Shown here: piece by piece, positions 32,356 to 33,499 of the stretch
Position numbering within the stretch: the first letter of the stretch is position 1
Layout: every line of letters starts with the position of its first letter
From: Lachnospiraceae bacterium
GTDB lineage: Bacteria > Bacillota > Clostridia > Lachnospirales > Lachnospiraceae
NCBI GenBank assembly: GCA_910575155.1
Contig: CAJTDX010000034.1
Coordinates: 1 to 33,499 of the forward strand
Reading direction: 5' to 3'
DNA length: 33,499 nt
Notes under the pieces: generated by a model
Told to the model about the DNA's origin: nothing
The model's database searches: none
The model's input: only the letters and a program-made list of their open reading frames with translations
Made by a program: the position numbers and the translations under genes

Positions 32356-33186
32356 TTGCTGAATGATTGTAATTTAGCAGGGGACTGTGTATACAGACAA
32401 ACAAGCTGGGAAGAATTAAGCATATCCAATGATTTCCTGTTTGGGAAGGTCATGCAGAACCCAGAACTCTGTAAAGAATTGATACAGAGAATATTGCCGG
32501 ATTTAAAGATAGACCGCGTAGAATACCCAGAACTACAAAAAAGTATCAAACAGGATATGGACGCAAAAAGTGTCAGGTTGGATGTATATGTAAAAGATGG
32601 GAAGGAAGTTGTTTACGACATAGAAATGCAGGTAAGCGATACAAAAGAACTGCCAAAGAGAAGCAGATATTACCAGAGCATGATAGACTTGCAGCTTATT
32701 GATAAAGGACAGTATTATGATGAATTAAACAGAAGCTATGTTATCTTTATCTGTCCGTTTGATGCATTTGGAAAAGGCAGGCATATCTATACCTTTGAAA
32801 ATATCTGTAACGAAGATGACAGCATTTCTATGGGAGATGAAACAGTAAAGATATTTCTGAACGCAAAAGGAATCATGGATGATGTCAGTAAAGAATTAAA
32901 GGCATTTCTTGATTACATAGCTGGTAAAAAACCAGCAGATTCCTATGTGGAGAAATTGGAAGAAGCGGTGAAAGAAGCAAAGAAAAACAGGGAATGGAGG
33001 CATGAATATATGACGTTGTTAATGCGTGACCAGGAGAATCAAAAAATTGGAGAAAAACATGGAGAAGATAAATTGGCTAAACTGATAATATTATTAAATG
33101 AAGATGGACGGTTATCTGATATTCTCAGAGTATCGCAGGATGAAGTATATCGTCAGGAACTTTATGAGGAATATCATATTATTTAA
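32356..33186 (+). CDS. Rpn-family PD-(D/E)XK nuclease-like protein
   Basis: Up to 276 residues. The N-terminal part SWEELSISNDFLFGKVMQNP and the nuclease core D76 (VRLDVYV) with E90-x-Q92 (YDIEMQ) fit the Rpn/PDDEXK family, formerly called transposase_31; members promote RecA-independent recombination or act in phage defence. The C-terminus (GRLSDILRVSQDEVYRQELYEEY) is the usual family end, so the 3' side is complete. The start is doubtful: no ATG occurs before the conserved core and the TTG at 32356 has no ribosome site. The frame stays open back to a TGA at 32329-32331, with lysine/asparagine-rich codons that look like a normal N-terminus whose start codon has been lost. Confidence 0.75.
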   Translation: MLNDCNLAGDCVYRQTSWEELSISNDFLFGKVMQNPELCKELIQRILPDLKIDRVEYPELQKSIKQDMDAKSVRLDVYVKDGKEVVYDIEMQVSDTKELPKRSRYYQSMIDLQLIDKGQYYDELNRSYVIFICPFDAFGKGRHIYTFENICNEDDSISMGDETVKIFLNAKGIMDDVSKELKAFLDYIAGKKPADSYVEKLEEAVKEAKKNREWRHEYMTLLMRDQENQKIGEKHGEDKLAKLIILLNEDGRLSDILRVSQDEVYRQELYEEYHII

Positions 33187-33200
33187 GTGAGAAAGTAACA

Positions 33201-33230
33201 GGCAGAGCATACCAAAATGTTCTGCCTTAT
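33201..33230 (+). terminator. Terminator after the Rpn-like gene
   Basis: A 10-bp stem with one G-T pair, 33201-33210 and 33217-33226, six-base loop, followed by TTATT. Confidence 0.55.
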
Positions 33231-33312
33231 TGCATTTCAAATTTATGCGAGATGATAACATTTCAAAAAGATTTATTTTTAAGCAATTTAAGCACTTAGG
33301 CATGTTATGGAC

Positions 33313-33339
33313 AGCCGTACCATAAGTGAGGGCGAAAGG
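33313..33339 (+). repeat. Direct repeat copy 2: second rlmH 3'-end sequence
   Basis: Read in the same frame as the end of rlmH this copy encodes QPYHK and a TGA stop, followed by the identical AGGGCGAAAGG. No rlmH body precedes it. Together with copy 1 it brackets about 1.1 kb carrying only the Rpn-like gene. Confidence 0.8.
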
Positions 33340-33499
33340 GAACAGAGGTTCAGGCAGAAGAAAGGGAATATGGAATGCATTATAACTTCTCGGAATCTCA
33401 ATGAATGAGATTCCAACCGAAGATTGACAACTGAATATCGTGCAGGAAAAGAAATTTGAGAAAAATGGACATAAACATTGGACATAGCGGGTACTATGC
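33340..33499. other. Non-coding end of window with a perfect short inverted repeat
   Basis: No convincing gene is seen between the Rpn-like gene and the window edge (33187-33499). Apart from the terminator and rlmH-end copy 2, it holds a perfect 9-bp inverted repeat, 33392-33400 and 33406-33414 (GGAATCTCA and its complement), with a five-base loop and no T-run. A 33-codon frame from 33307 is not supported. Confidence 0.4.

Noticed and set aside
33307-33408. Small gene after the second rlmH end
   Set aside because: Thirty-three codons with no ribosome site, overlapping the repeat and the inverted repeat; composition is unremarkable.
1-33499. tRNA, rRNA, CRISPR array or insertion sequence
   Set aside because: I looked for cloverleaf-like sequence, regular direct repeats and transposase motifs and found none.

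Overview
The window is a chromosomal stretch of a low-to-moderate GC, anaerobic Gram-positive bacterium, most likely a Lachnospiraceae-type member of class Clostridia. The grounds are strong AGGAGG-type ribosome binding sites with several GTG/TTG starts, a PolC-type replicative polymerase, the order uppS-cdsA-dxr-rseP-ispG-polC, an oxygen-sensitive indolepyruvate:ferredoxin oxidoreductase, and protein sequences that read like clostridial family members. This placement is inference from reading, not from a database search.

Layout. 1-2.5 kb: ribosome silencing factor rsfS, then a stand-alone methyl-accepting chemotaxis protein. 2.6-4.3 kb: overlapping pssA-psd (phosphatidylethanolamine synthesis). 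4.4-5.7 kb, minus strand: a MATE efflux pump whose leader carries a perfect hairpin plus T-run. 5.9-7.9 kb, divergent from the pump: an A/T-rich ATPase-HNH pair matching the Septu (PtuA-PtuB) anti-phage type. 8.1-14.6 kb: a compact six-gene operon of phenylacetate-CoA ligase, iorA, iorB, a tandem-ACT sensor protein, a metal-dependent amidohydrolase and a sodium:solute symporter, closed by a strong terminator. 14.7-17.6 kb: copper-type csoR and copA; copA has a CopZ-like domain fused at its C-terminus that also has its own ribosome binding site. 17.9-21.0 kb: a polysaccharide deacetylase, a bactofilin, pyrH and frr. 21.2-30.5 kb: uppS-cdsA-dxr-rseP-ispG-polC (cell-wall lipid carrier, phospholipid precursor, isoprenoid pathway, intramembrane protease, DNA polymerase). 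30.6-32.2 kb: an SCP2-domain protein, xpt on the minus strand, and rlmH. 32.2-33.5 kb: an Rpn/PD-(D/E)XK nuclease-like gene bracketed by two copies of the rlmH 3' end.

How the parts fit. The cdsA product CDP-diacylglycerol feeds pssA and then psd. dxr and ispG make isoprenoid precursors that uppS extends. The paaK-ior operon looks like a self-contained module for interconverting aryl-pyruvates, aryl-acetyl-CoAs and aryl-acetates, with its own regulator domain and transporter. csoR-copA is a copper efflux unit with a visible operator inside the promoter.

Most worth a second look: the duplicated rlmH end flanking the Rpn-like gene, which is the same site and the same kind of duplication seen with staphylococcal SCC elements; the Septu pair and the shared control region with the MATE pump; the internal CopZ start inside copA; and the six-gene aryl-acid operon. 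I see no tRNA, rRNA, CRISPR array, transposase or phage structural gene in the window.
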